64,000 nt of DNA. Source: Capsicum annuum. Lineage: Eukaryota; Streptophyta; Magnoliopsida; Solanales; Solanaceae. Below are positions 22,836-34,810 of the stretch, in pieces; the first letter of the stretch is position 1; each line of letters starts with the position of its first letter. The notes beneath the pieces are model-generated. The model was not told the DNA's origin. It saw nothing but the letters and a program-made list of their open reading frames with translations, and searched no databases. Made by a program: the position numbers and the translations under genes. The stretch covers positions 111,434,307-111,498,306 of the forward strand of contig NC_061120.1 of NCBI RefSeq assembly GCF_002878395.1, given 5' to 3'.

Positions 22836-24130
22836 TGTTACATCATGAGCTGGCACTTTAAGTACTCAGGCAAGTCCTTGATCCCTGTATTACATTGTTA
22901 GATGCACTAGGGATAGTGCATAGGCTTTTGTTGGGGTGGAGGTGTTCCAAGGTTGCCACGGGGTTCACTTTCCATGTTTCAAAACTCGTAGGCCACAATC
23001 TAAAAAATGAATAATTATGAATCGACGTGTTTTGTTATTGTGTTTTGTTTTTATTAAGTTTGTGTGTTGTGTGATGATGAAAATAGGAAGAACACTAGTA
23101 CTTATGCAGTAGGCATCGTTTAGAATAATTATGCTGAATTGATTTTGATTTTTAATAACTGTGTTAAAACATAAATGCCCATGCAGCAAGCAACACGGTG
23201 CACACCATATCCCATACATGGCCAACTTCTCTAACTATAAATACAATACTTTGTACACATTGTAATACACCTTGGACGTCTTGGAGGATTAAGGAGGGGC
23301 TATTACATATTTTAATTAGGGTTTATTTCTCTTTAATTTGGATTTTTTTTTAATATTTAATCATGTATTCATTGATTTTGATTATGGTTATGTTGATTAG
23401 TGGATAAACACCCCCTATCCGGGGTTAAGGCCAAGAACATATTCATTTTCACTTTGAATTGAGTTTGTTTGGATTGCTTATCATACATGGTTATTTATTT
23501 ATCCTTGTTTCAACTATTTTAAGAAGTAGCTAACCTTAGAATACATATATCTTTGACCTTATGATCTCGAGAGGGGGAATTGTAAGGTAAAACGTAGGGA
23601 TAAATACAGTAGGTTTCTTATTCTTTTATGAAATAAGGAATTGAATTAGCGGCTAGGATAGGGATATACCTAGAAGTCTTGCTTGGTTCAAATGTAGGAT
23701 GATAGCTTCAGGCATCTAATTAGATTATTACATCCCCGCTCAATGATATAGTTGTAATGTACAAGTTAGGTGGATTATTAGAGGTCGGGAGACCATGATC
23801 ATGCGATAAACCCTATGAATCAACAACTAAGACAGGCAATCCAACAAATGAGGTTCAATAGCGTAGTATGATTGTTTGTAGTGATTTAACCTCGGGATTT
23901 CATCCATTGATTTTCTAAAGTCTCTACTTTATGCACTATTTACTTTACATTTAGTTTATAACTTTCAAAACTCTTTCGGTTATGGTTGCACTAATTAATC
24001 TCAATAGTTGAACTAGAATTGAATAGTTGCTAAACCAAGTCTCTAAGGGATTGATATTTGGCTTTATATAAGTCCACTGTATTAGTTGATGAGATTACGT
24101 ACTCTTGCGTGTGAGCTTAGTCATAGCAAG
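22836..24130 (+). other. Non-coding tail of the plus-strand insert
   Basis: No coding frame is supported. Text such as acaccccctatccggggtta (near 23409), ctcgagagggggaattg and gagattacgtactcttgcgt near the right end recalls dispersed non-coding repeat sequence. The right border with copia gag is near 24130. Confidence 0.35.
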
Positions 24131-24749
24131 TGTCCACTTCTACTGAATAATGCTTTGAAGCCTTTAATGCCAGAGATTTTTCCCTTTTCACTTCATTCTT
24201 TTCCAGCCCTTGCTTCTTTTTGAGCTAATGGGGTTTTAGACTTCCAATTAGTTTATCCATGGTGAGGGCCTTTAGGTTTCTTTCTTTATTTATAGAATCC
24301 ACCTTGATTTCTCAGGACTTAGGAAGGACATGAATAATCTTCCTTACTTGGTTATATAATGAAATCACTTCTCCTAAGCAGTAAAGCTCATTTGTGATAG
24401 AAGTGTATCTTGTATGCATTCCTTAGATTGTTCCTCCTTCTTTCATGGTGAAGGTTTCATATTGAGTAGTCAGCATGTCTACTTTAAAGTCCTTAACATC
24501 AGTAGTCCTCAAGAAATCCCAAATCTCTTTGGCATTTTCATAAGCTGAGATTATGTCATATTCATCAGGCCCTATGCCACAAACTAACAGTTTCTTAGCC
24601 TTGTAGTTTTTTCCAATTTTGTTTCTATCTTCATCATTATATTCTTTGCTGCTTTTTACTAGCATTTTTGTTATTTTTCCTTCTTTTTCTTTAATTGGAA
24701 CATAAGGACCATAAAAAATTATGTCCATAAGTTTACTGTCCTCAGCCAT
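24131..24749 (-). pseudogene. Copia Gag (UBN2-like), truncated
   Basis: An ATG at 24749 opens a 108-codon frame to 24423 with GPYVPIKE, AKKLLVCGIGPDEYDIISAY, AKEIWDFLRTTDV and LTTQYETFTMKEG, the pattern of plant copia Gag. It continues after a stop with MHTRYTSITNELYCLGEVIS and DKLIGSLKPH (about 24200-24420), then ends in a charged stretch near 24140. The zinc knuckle is absent. Gag packages element RNA. This copy lacks its C-terminus where the plus-strand insert begins. Confidence 0.75.
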
Positions 24750-24896
24750 AATAAAGTCAAATATCTTGGTTTTTTACCACCCATAATACTGCTAATTAAA
24801 TCTTGGTGATCTAGTATACATTGCCCTTCTTCTAGGTTTGATTGAGCATCCATGCTAACCAAATCTCTTTAGGTGAGAACCTTTTAGAGTGTCCTA

Positions 24897-24909
24897 GCTC
24901 TGATACTAA
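24897..24909 (-). other. Primer-binding site, tRNA-Met type
   Basis: The complement reads TTAGTATCAGAGC, one base away from TGGTATCAGAGC apart from the first positions. It lies close to the 5' LTR inner end. Confidence 0.7.
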
Positions 24910-24922
24910 TGTTTCACCACAC

Positions 24923-25572
24923 TGTAAGGGACTAGGTCCCTCAAAGTCAATCACAGGTAAAAAGATAGTAAAGCAACCTAGAACACAATAAAATGCAGGA
25001 AGACTAAAGGACACAAGATTTAACGTGGAAATCCCTTACTCCAGGAGGAAAAACTACAGCTTTCCCTCAAAAGCACCCAAAAGTTCCACTATAATCAAAC
25101 TCTTAATTACAGACTTAAGCTTGAACCTAACTCTAGGTTCCTCCTTTTTGTAGTAACTCTACTACAACTTTACCTTAAAAACTCTTCCAAGACCCCCTCA
25201 ATGCTAATTAACTCTAACTAGTATCAAGCTTAGGAAACTCTACCTAAGCACTCTCAAAGAAAGGAAAACAAAAGAAATTAATATTGTAGACTTAGTAGTT
25301 CAATTACAAAAAAGTTTTGCAAAAGAACACTTTCTATTTCAGCACACACATACAGCTAAGAGCTTGAGCAATGTTAAATATGGAGTTTTTGCCTCTTTCT
25401 TTTGCTCTCTGATTTTGAATCTACAAAAACCACTTGATGAAGAAGCATCCTTTTCCTTTTATTATGGAGTGATGATTAGGGTTGAAATATAATTTGACTA
25501 AATGCCCTAAGTAGTACAAGCAACATCTGCACAACTCATTACACAAGAGGATAAAACTATGCGGATGCAACA
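24923..25572 (-). repeat. Copia 5' LTR
   Basis: On the minus strand it starts TGTTGCATCC (25572) and ends near CCTTACA (24923). The inner border could instead be at 24910. Pairs with 17519-18165. Confidence 0.75.
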
Positions 25573-25577
25573 CCACA

Positions 25578-25755
25578 TCCGAAGCTCATAAATACTACAT
25601 CATAGTAAAAGATAACAAACCCAAAATTTATCCTAAGTTCACTATTTTACCCTACTATGTATACACTCGGGTATTACGTAGGTTCATGGTAAAATAAATA
25701 ACATATTTTGAATAATATAATTAATAGAAAATTATTTCTAACAAAATCTCTATTT

Positions 25756-25789
<34 letters not shown>

Positions 25790-26117
25790 TTTTAACATGT
25801 CTAGATTCACTATCTCCCTTAAAATATTAATAAGTTAGAAGACTATTATAAGGAAATATAGATAAATCATAAATAAAGAATTTTATAAGCATCAAAAACA
25901 TTTTAGAAAGGTAATTGACTATATCATCTTACCAAATTCTAATTTAATTTAAATATTTCACAACTGACTTGATATTAATAAAATTCTCAAACGAGCTACC
26001 TAAAAACCAAACTATCAATATCAGCAAGTCGTAAATAACTTGGGCTAGTTATAGGAAAATACTAAATGCTAAGAACACAAAAAAATGAGGGAAATGAGCG
26101 AGAGGGTCACTATAACA
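25578..26117 (-). repeat. G1 3' LTR, proximal part
   Basis: On the minus strand the LTR opens TGTTATAGTGACCC at 26117, resembling TGTAATGACCC starts of related families. It is followed by tagcccaagttattta-like text and is interrupted by the copia element at 25577. It contains a microsatellite at 25757-25790. Confidence 0.6.
25757..25790. repeat. (TAA)n microsatellite
   Basis: About eleven ATA/TAA units. Confidence 0.95.
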
Positions 26118-26689
26118 TCCACTACTAAAAGGCCTTTCATTCGTGAAAGTAAAATATAAGAAAATACTTGAGGGCTCAAACAGATATGGATACTAGGCCC
26201 ATTTCTCAAGCTCGATCTCCCAGGTCACCTCCTCCACTAGACGGTGATGCCACTAAACCTTAATTATTGGAATATCCTTGGAGAGTAACCGCCTGAAATC
26301 TGTATAAAAAATAGACACAAGCTCATCTACAAATACCAACCTCGTGCGATATATCTAGAATGTACTATCGCAACATAAAACTCTCGCCCATTAACTAGAA
26401 AATTCAGAACAAGATCTGAAGTAAGTAATTGTTGAGCCTCAAAAAGATCGCCTCACAAATCATAGACCACTAAAATTAAACCTCCTTTCTAGTTAATCTA
26501 GTCATAGGGGATGCAATAGAAGGAAAAAACCTCAACAAACCACCTATAGTAACTTACCAACACAATAAAACTACAAATCTCTATAGGTGACATAGGCCTA
26601 CCCCAACTATGAATAGCCTCAATCTTTTTTGGTACCACAATAATACTATCCTTGGACACTATGTGCCCCAATAAAGCTACAAACTCAAG
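26118..26689 (-). pseudogene. G1 RNase H remnant fused to integrase tail
   Basis: Just after RT, the minus strand reads a broken LLGHIVSKDSIIV, PKKIEAIHSW and SYYRWFVEVFSF series, which is the RT-RNase H connection of Ty3/gypsy. DLVLNFLVNGREFYVA near 26360-26420 is the start of RNase H. The text then passes, near 26335, directly to DFRRLLSKDIPIIKV and WHHRLVEEVTWEIELEKWA, which resembles the extreme C-terminus of integrase (usually near WRNxxVEEATWE). All of the integrase core is absent, so a deletion of roughly 2 kb is inferred. Multiple stops. Confidence 0.65.
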
Positions 26690-27195
26690 CTAGAATTTAA
26701 ACTTCTCAGCATTAAGACGATGAACTCTTAAAGTATGGAGCACAGTCTTCAAATGATGCTCATGCTTCTTCCTATTGCTTGAATATACCAAAATATAATC
26801 AATAAATACTATTACAAAAAATTCCAAATATGGCGTTAACATACGGTTCATCAGATCGATAAAAGTTGCTGGGGAATTTGTCAACCCAAAAGACTTCACA
26901 AGGAACTTATAATGGCGTTAACAAGTCTTGAAGGCTATCTTAGGGATGTCCACATCCCTAACTCTCAACTGATGGTAACCAAACCTCAAATCTATCTTAG
27001 AAAACACTACTGCACTCTAAAATTGGTAAAACAAATTATCGATATGAGGCATAAGATACTTATTCTTCATGATTACCTTATTCAACTACCTGTAGTCTAT
27101 GTACATACACATAGAGCCATCTTTCTTCTTCACAATAGAAATAGAGTACCTCATAGAAATGCAGTCGATCTGATAAAACCCTTACCCAAATAATC
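26690..27195 (-). pseudogene. G1 reverse transcriptase remnant
   Basis: 26690-26899 is open and reads KSFGLTNSPATFIDLMNRM, then VIVFIDYILVYSSNRKKHEH. The catalytic FIDD is FIDY here (codon at 26795-26797), so an aspartate essential to the family is lost. Upstream, in broken frames, are segments resembling LLDKGFIRPS and WGAPVLFVKKKDG (about 27090-27190). It is non-functional. Confidence 0.85.
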
Positions 27196-27900
27196 TTAAA
27201 TCTGTTTATTTAACTCGTTTAGCTCAGTAAGAGCCATAAGATAAGAAGCCATAAAAATAGGGTTAGTGCTTAGCTCAAGATTAATAATAAACTCTATATC
27301 ACACTTAGGAAAAAGGCCATGTTGGTCAGTCAAAAACACATTAGGAAACTCGTAAATAATAGAAACAGAGTTAAGTAATGTACTTTCATCACTAATATCC
27401 CAAACATACACAAGAAATGACTCATAACCCCTTGATATCAGTCTCTTATCCCAAATATAAAAAATAATCCTCGTCGATGCAGGGCTAATAGAACCATGCC
27501 ACATAACTGGGGATATACTAAGCAAGCCTAAGGTGATGGTATTAGCAAAACAATCCAAGACTTCTTGCTAGGGAGATAACTAATCCATGTCTATAATCAT
27601 ATCAAAATCTAGCCTATCTAGGATAATGAGATTAATTTGAGTATCAAACTCCTAAAAAGTCACCAAACAAGATCTATATACCTGATCCACTACTAAAGAA
27701 TCACCCATGAGGTATCTATACATAATTACATAGATAAGAACTCTAAACATAAACCCATCCATGATGCAAAATAAGCAAAAACATATGAAAATTTTGAATT
27801 TGGATCAAACAAAGAAGAAGTTGGGTGATGGCATACGGAAATTATATCTGTGATCACAACATCTGAAGCCTCAAACTCATGTATACCTGGTACAACATAC
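27196..27900 (-). pseudogene. G1 protease and linker to RT
   Basis: 27196-27558 is open and contains KRLISRGYESFLVYVWD, VSIIYEFPNVFLTDQHGLFP, DIEFIINLELSTNPIFMASY and LTELNELNKQI, the linker that precedes RT in Ty3/gypsy (usual form near EFPDVFPDDLPGLPP). Upstream, about 27590-27770, is VDQVYRSCLVTF and LDFDMIIDMDWL-like text from the end of protease. The protease DSG motif was not found. Frames are broken. Confidence 0.75.
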
Positions 27901-28591
27901 AAATGACCTTTTCTACTACTAGACTGGGTGTCTATCTAACCACCTATTCTACCTTCCTATGGACTATCTCTAGAACCCTAAGACCACCTCACAACCCTGT
28001 ACACTACCCCTAGCTAGTGATGACACTGATTCAAGTAGTTTATATAGTTTGAACTAAAGTCTTAATCATCCCATATTGGGGACTCTCATGGTCAAAGTGA
28101 CCAAAAACCCTACAGTCATAACATGCCTCGGGCATCCTGCTCTGTTTAGAAGGTCTGGTGAATTCAAAACAACCAACCCAAATTGATGATCCTGATCGAA
28201 CAACCCTCTACAACTAATTGATACTCTAACCATGGAACCACTATAATTGAGTTTTCCCCTATCTGATATCTGAAGTGATGCCTAAACTGGCAAACTAGGC
28301 TAACCTTGATGTTGATAAGGCTGTTGTTGGAGGTGCCTATTATAAAACCCTCAACCTATGAAATGTGAACCATTATAGTTATTACTATAACTACCCTAGT
28401 AATGAGGTCTCTTATCGTTACCCTTTTAGGCCTTATAATCAATATCTTTTATAGAATAAATATGCTCAGTAATATCAAAAATACTATCCTGAAGTCATTA
28501 AACTCTATGTATCCTACAAAGTGCTAATTTTAATCCCCTAACAAAGCATTGAATCCTCTCATACTCCATAGGCAAAATTATACTGGTATGC
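27901..28591 (-). pseudogene. G1 Gag C-terminal part with zinc knuckle remnant
   Basis: Near 28097-28145 the minus strand reads CYDCRVFGHFDHESP. This is a CCHC knuckle whose last Cys is Ser. Around 28500-28590 is ILPMEYERIQCFVRGLK, matching the end of the gypsy Gag core. LARD1 interrupts this gag at 28592; the N-terminal half resumes at 34811. Confidence 0.65.
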
Positions 28592-29242
28592 TGATACAGG
28601 CCAAATTGCCTCTGAAATTTGGGTAGGATATGTATGCCACTCGAGGTGCTTGATGAATCCTAAGTGCTATTAAAATATGCAACATAGATGAACATTACCA
28701 ATAAGGAGGGTCAAAGAACTTTGATGAGGTTGAAGGAGTGCAAAATGGGGCTCGAAATCCCCTTGTAAGGGTCATGCACCCAAGACGCTTTAAATCCACT
28801 TTTGATTTGCTCTAACATTTCAAGAGTGGATCAAAGCAATCCCTAGTGTAATTTTCTTGCATCCGGGTCACTTCTTGGCCCTACTTATGTAATATTTATC
28901 CAAACCATAAATACTTGGTAGCTACGCTTATTTAGTTTGTTTTATTTAATTGATAATGATGAATTCATGAACCTCCATAAAGAGTTTTTGAGAGCTTGAA
29001 AAAGTGAATATTGATATTTTATTTGAAATTTTAGTTTTAAGAGAGATTCAATCTCCTCTGCGGTCACGTAAGAGTCATCTGCTATTTGGTAATATTTAAG
29101 GGAGGTTTTTTTGGGTTACATACACATTTTGATCATCCTTTTGTTATTATATTTGTGTCTATATTTCTATCTTCGATATCCTATCCCTCTAAATTTACTT
29201 TTATGTATCTAGATTTGAGTCTTCATGGTAATAATCTTATCA
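28592..29242 (+). repeat. LARD1 5' LTR
   Basis: Begins tgatacaggccaaattgcc and ends taatcttatca. TATA-like ccataaatac at 28905-28914. Hairpin-forming ggggctcgaaatcccc lies about 145 bp upstream of it. Pairs with 34159-34810. Confidence 0.85.
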
Positions 29243-29244
29243 TT

Positions 29245-29262
29245 TGGTATCAGAGCGGAGCT
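29245..29262 (+). other. LARD1 primer-binding site
   Basis: tggtatcagagcggagct starts 3 bp after the LTR end. Its first 12 bases equal the complement of the 3' end of initiator tRNA-Met. Confidence 0.9.
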
Positions 29263-30418
29263 TGATTTCATTCCTACAAAGTCAAATCTTGGGTCTTGTT
29301 GTCTTAGAAAATAAAAAATCACAAAAAATTACTATTCATGTTTTAGGTCTTATGTAAAATCTTAAGATTTTAATTTTTGTGATTTATTGTGTTTCTAGTG
29401 TTAGAATTGTGTTTTCTAAAACTAAACGAGTCTATAAACAGAATTTGAGTCAAATTAGAGCTTTTTTGAGTGTTTTATCATTGGTGAAAGCTTGGGTTGA
29501 GGAAGTTTGAGGTGAATTAAGAATCTAAAGATTTTGGTGAATAATTGTTACAAATTGATGTTTGGAATGATCTTATAAGGCAAATAAGTGCCTACATTAA
29601 AAATTTCAACTCATTCCAAGCTACGAAGAAAAAGTTAGAGAGTTGGTGTTCTTGGTGTTTGTCGTGTATTCTTGAGGAGATTCTTATATTCATGTAGAAA
29701 TTTCAGCTAAAGGTGTTTTTTGATCCCCGAAAAAATGATGAAAAACTATTGAAAAGTGTTTTTTCTAAGTCAGATTCTAAGATTCCTAGGATATCCCAAC
29801 AAAAGAGGACACAAAGGACCAATTGGAGGGCATTTCGTCCAACTCAAAGGCATGGGGCGACCAACTTTCTTTGCAAGTGCACCCAAGGTGATGCAGCACC
29901 TCAAAGCAGTAGCACCTATGTCCAGGCTACCTTGGACTTGTGCCTCACCTGTTAGAGCACCTCCCAATGAAAATCAAGTCCCAAATGCAAAATTCAAGCC
30001 TCTAAACTCAGTTCCACACTTACATTACTCCATTGCTCAAGGTTTAATTCCTTAATTCATTTTATTGATTCTTATACTCATATTTTGGCTCTTAAGCTAC
30101 TCAAAAACTAAGTAATCACCTACTAAGTTGATTGACAAAATTTTCTCTTTTTTCAATTCATTATGATTTCTTGATTCAAGTCCTTAAGTAATTTTTATTT
30201 TGAGTCATTTAAGAAAGAATTAACTCTGTACATAAAGTAGACATTGACACCTTATTTTCTACTGGAGTATAAGTAACTTTGAACATTTGTTGTTGCAGTA
30301 GTGAGGATTACAAAGTTGAGAGTTATTATGAGTGTTGGTATGGAGCTTTACAACTAATCTTGTTTGTAAATTTTATAGGTACAAGGTGATATAATGATGC
30401 ATTCCTTTGATAGCATAG
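29263..30418 (+). other. LARD1 leader
   Basis: Non-coding as far as I can see. Short open frames around 29713-30055 overlap in three frames and show no family motif, so they are not annotated as genes. Confidence 0.4.
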
Positions 30419-33400
30419 TACAATTATGACAACGACATAGGAGACTTTGATTTTGGTGAAGATAGTTATGGATACGAAAAAGATGGAGATTATGGGGGCT
30501 ATGAATATAGACACAATCAAGATATGGATGAAAAAGAGGGTTACTACTCCAAATAAAAATATGAGATGAATGAAGTCCCCATTTATTAGACTGAGCATGT
30601 ATATGATGAAGGTCCTTGTGATAGTTCTTGTGAGAGATATGGAGCATGTGAGAAGTATTACACTCCCCACTTCGAGCCTAGAGGTAATATAAGGATAACC
30701 CATTTATATACAAAATATTATGAGAGTCATGGTGAGAGTGCACATGTGGAGTATGAATATTCATATTACTCACCATGTAGTACTTCTTATCAAAGTCGAA
30801 GTAGTATGAATAGTTATACTAATTATAGTAAATATTGCTACATGGAACCAAAAGAATGTGTATCTCCAAAGCCAAGGGATGTTACTTCTTATGCTTCTCT
30901 TTCTAAGGCCTAAACATATAGAAATAGGACCTAAGGTCAATATGAATTGTATAGTAGGATTCAAGATCTTTCTACTCTCCATATCTTTATAAGAGAGTCG
31001 CGTCCCAAACAATATTATGATTAGGAATCGAAGTGTCAAATAATCTTTATGGATTATGATATGAGCAAAGTAAAAAAAGATACATGTTCCCTTAAACCTA
31101 TCCAAGGTCTAACACTTTGTGGTGGAAATCCATAAAGAAGTCCGGCCGAACGTTTAGTGCCTTGAAAGAACTTATGAGGTGTACCCATGTACCAATGGGG
31201 TATACTAAGCTTTATAATGTTGATCCAAGAAGAAATGTTCACTCCAGAAAGGTAAGTATTTGTAGGGTTTTAGGATGCCTCCTTATGCTAGATGATTGGT
31301 GATATAGAAACTACATCATTCCACCCATGGTTGACCATCTTTGGATACCTTGAGATTCCTTACTTATTCCATACTTCTTGGATAGGTATAGGGTTTTTGA
31401 GAGAGTGAAGAGTTCCTTCAATAGATGTGGGTACTATGAGGAGGTGTGGTGCGACATCTTTTCTTTCAAACATGGAAATTTATGCTTGGGTGCTAATTTA
31501 TTGGCACAACATAAGTTTCCAAATGTACAAAATTATCCTAAGATGGCAAAGCACCAATGGGTAAATCATCTCTTTCCATCTATTCTTCCCAAATATCAAA
31601 GAGATGTGACCACTACTCTAAGCCTAAAAAAATTCAAAGACAAAATATTTAGAGGAGTAAGAAAGTGAAAGGTGGCAACCTAAGAGATGAAAAAAGAGAG
31701 GTTGAAAGGTGTGAAGTGAAGGGGTTTCCACCAAAATGAGATATTATTATTTTTCCTGCTTTTATCAAGGATATGTGCATAGGTACCAACGTGGAAAGTG
31801 GGAGAGAACAAGAACAAAAAGAGAAGATTCCCTTTGAAGATTCAATTAGGGAAATCTTAGATTATTCCAAGGCTTGTGAAGTACCTTTACACCTAGGCAA
31901 AGAAGAATATTCTCAAGAACATTACGGTAAAATAGCTAACTCTGACACTTTTGTAAATATGCATGATGATTGTGTGGCTAGTAGCACATTAAGTGTGAGT
32001 AGTAGCTTTTCTATATTTAAGTCTCATGATTCTTTGCCTCTTGTTGATGATGTACCCATTGAGAGTATGGAAATACTAGTTGATCCTATTGATGACCTCA
32101 TTAACTCTTCTAGTAATATTAGTTTGAGTCCACCTAGTGTTGAAGACAATGTGATGAATGATGGTATATTGTCTTGTGAAAATTGTGTTGACCAACTTTT
32201 GGGTGAAACTACTACAGCAATTTAGGATGATTGTGATGTGATTAATGAACCTCAAGTGAGTGATGATGTTGAAAAAATTGGTCAAGTAAATTGGAGTGAC
32301 CCTTTGAGCATGTCCTTTAGTGAATATCCTATTGTTTGTCATGCTCATAGGGATGATTATGTGTTTGAAACGTCTTCAGAACTTGAAAGTATTTGTATTG
32401 AGAGTAAACTTATAAGTTCTAAACCTCCATCATGGATTCATCCTTATATCCTTAAATATAATATCATGTTTGAAGATGGTACAATCACTCCTAATAAACC
32501 TAATGATATAAATAATATTGATGGTATAGCTTATCTTGAACGCTATAGCCTATATGAAAACCCACTATGGTGATGACTTATTCCTCCTAAATATGGAAAT
32601 TTCTTCCTTGAAAATGAGAGTACTCTTAATGGAAAGGAATGTGAGGTTTTGAAATGTAATGATCAATTGTGTAATGATAACTTTGATTTGCTTGAATATT
32701 TAAGAAACCCAATTACCGATTTTTCCTATCAAAATGCTTGTGGTTGTTATCTTTTGTACAAAACCCCACCTTGTTTGATAATTATGAGGATGAATTTCTT
32801 AATTCTTTTGATGGGTTGAGTAATGATTCCGTTGATTTTAGTTTTGGTATGTGTCTACTTGAGGATTCTTCCATTGAAAGAGAAAGTATCAATTTTTTGG
32901 AAACCATTTCTTCTTCTACTTTGTGTGCTCCTATTGTTGAGAGTACTCATGGTGATGATCTTGAATCTAATAGTTAGTATATACATGAGGAAACATCCAT
33001 TGAAGTTAACTTGAGTGATAACTTTCTCTACTCTCTATTTTGTTATGATTCTTATGCTAGTGTAGAGAGTATATCTTTTGATTTAGATGATGTTCTTATG
33101 GGAACAAAGTGTTGTCTAGACCCATGTCTATGGCTACTCTATCCATTTAATCCAGTGACAAATTTGAATGTGGTATTTCCACTCACCCAACTTAATGCTT
33201 GGTCTAGTTGTCAAGCAAAATTTTGATGAGAGTGTTCAAATCCTTCCCTATAATGTAAAGTCTTTCTTGGGAATTTACAACCCACTTGATAGACCCTAGT
33301 TATTCATGAGAGGCATTTCCAACAAAGATAAGCATTCATTAAAGAAAGCAAGTAAAGAAAAGATCCAAGAGAATTCAACATTGTTTGTTTCCTATCTTGA

Positions 33401-34135
33401 CCAAGGTTTCACTGCTTGTAGGTCAAGGAGAGAGTATCCTCTTGGAAACACTTTGGCTGGATTCCATGCTTATGATCCCCTTCTTTGTGAATTGTTTACA
33501 ATTGATGATCCCTTTCTTAGAGGAAGTTGTTTGAAAGGAAAAATACATATATTCTTAAATGTTTTGATTCTATCCTTGTACGTATTATGTGCTATGTCTT
33601 TTGTGGGAAATGGCCTTCTTATAGATAATAGCACCTTGGATGATGGTTTTACACTTGATCCCTTTCTATACTACCTTTTTGCTTATAATGATATCCATTC
33701 TAGTCTTGGATTTGGTTTATGTAGATGTAGGGAACTCGTTGGTTGGTTAACTTGTTCAAAAATGACAATATCATATGTATCTTATGGACTTTAAAACCAA
33801 TTGAGGCACCAATATTGATGTGGTCTCTTAAAGAGGTGATGAAGAAATTGTGTCTTATGGCTCCTAAAGTGAAGGTAACCTTACCTTTTGGATTTAGTGA
33901 TTCCATTATGACCTTTGTGGTTTCCTTACCTCTTGGTTATTCCCATATCCAACTCATTTGTGCATTTTTCAATAAGTTTCTAATGTTTACCATGAAGGAT
34001 CCTCGGTTATATCTTAAATATGTGCAACCTTGGCATGACGCTGTGATTATTTGTGCTAAACCTAACCCTCATGTCATGAGGTTATTGTATTTTTTGGTCA
34101 TTTCTTTGGTTTTGCAAGGTTTGTATTCGAGGTAG
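30419..34135 (+). pseudogene. LARD1 uncharacterised Tyr/acid-rich ORF, decayed
   Basis: I do not recognise this protein. The frame opens as a Tyr/Gly/Asp-rich segment (about 30419-30560: YDNDIGDFDFGEDSYGYEKD, GYEYRHNQDMDEKEGYYSK), continues to a Cys-containing acidic part (GPCDSSCERYGACEKYYTP) and a Ser/Tyr-rich part (30770-30910). Near 31378-31660 is YYEEVWCDIFSFKHGNLCLG, faintly like the end of retropepsin-type domains (usual WCDVLPMxACHILLGRPW). From 31773 a long acidic Ser-rich region (31773-32573, then 32580-33226) is followed by a hydrophobic C-terminal region (33306-34135). About ten stops and four frame changes interrupt some 1,200 codons, few for neutral sequence of this length, so the intact ancestor coded. 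Possibly a highly diverged Gag-protease; inference only. Confidence 0.5.
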
Positions 34136-34144
34136 AATCATTTT

Positions 34145-34158
34145 CAAGAAGAGGAGGA
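34145..34158 (+). other. LARD1 polypurine tract
   Basis: caagaagaggagga directly before the 3' LTR start tgatgcagg. Confidence 0.8.
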
Positions 34159-34810
34159 TGATGCAGGCCAAATTGCCTTTAGACCTTTGGATGAGATATG
34201 TATGATGCTCGAGGTTCTTGATGACTCCATAGTGCAATTAAGTGATGCCACATAGATAAATATTACTATTAAGGAGGGTCAAAAGACTTTGACGAGGTCG
34301 ATGGAGTGCAAAACGGGGCTCAAAAGCCCCTTGGAAGGGTCATACGCCTAAGGCGCTTAGGATACACTTTTGATCGACTCTAGCATTTCAAACACAGGTC
34401 AAAGAAGCCCCTAGTGGGCCTTTTCTTGCATTTGGGTAACTTTTGGGCCCTAATTATGTAATATTTAGCCAGACTATAAATACTTTGTAGATAGGCTTAT
34501 TTAATTAGTTTTTGTTGATTGATAATGATGAATTCGTAAACCTCTATAATGAGTGTTTGAGAGCTTGGAAAAGCGAATGTTGATCTTTGATTAGAAACAT
34601 CGATTGTATGGAAGATTCAATCCCGTTTGTGATCACTTTAACAATTAGGTGCTATTTGGTAATCTGTAAGGGAGGTTTTGGGGTTTGATTCATCCTTTGA
34701 TTGCCCTTTTGTTATCATATTAGTGTCTATCTTTCTATCTTTGATATCCTATCCCTCTATCTTTTCTTTTACGAATTTATATTCGAGTCATCATTGGGAG
34801 AATTGTATCA
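34159..34810 (+). repeat. LARD1 3' LTR
   Basis: Begins tgatgcaggccaaattgcc and ends ttgtatca. Perfect stem-loop ggggctcaaaagcccc (34315-34330) and near-palindrome cgcctaaggcg (34345-34355), then TATA-like ctataaatac (34474-34483). Confidence 0.85.

Larger units (their letters stand above)
17519..25572 (-). mobile_element. Ty1/copia element with gag and PF20167-like frames
   Basis: Two related LTRs (24923-25572 on the right as 5' LTR, 17519-18165 on the left as 3' LTR) surround an internal region of about 6.7 kb. A tRNA-Met-like primer site follows the right LTR and a copia Gag frame follows the primer site. The duplication ccaca is found at 17514-17518 and 25573-25577, so the element inserted in the G1 LTR. 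No protease, integrase or RT is visible. The rest of the interior holds two PF20167-like frames in opposite orientations. It is non-autonomous as it stands, either by replacement of pol or by later insertion. Confidence 0.7.
28592..34810 (+). mobile_element. LARD1: non-autonomous LTR element with unknown ORF
   Basis: Two LTRs of about 650 bp (28592-29242, 34159-34810) begin TGAT and end TCA. They surround a 4.9-kb interior with a tRNA-Met-type primer site and a polypurine tract. No gag, integrase, RT or RNase H is recognised. Instead a long decayed frame fills most of the interior. The element lies in opposite orientation within G1 gag. The expected duplication is poorly preserved (tatgc against ttttc), which fits an old insertion and visible LTR divergence. 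Confidence 0.8.

Noticed and set aside
29713..30055. Overlapping open frames in LARD1 leader
   Set aside because: Three frames on two strands overlap with no motif or composition typical of coding; treated as leader.
31773..32225. Considered as a separate 150-aa protein
   Set aside because: It continues in the same frame after one stop into 32238-32573 and belongs to the long decayed LARD1 frame.
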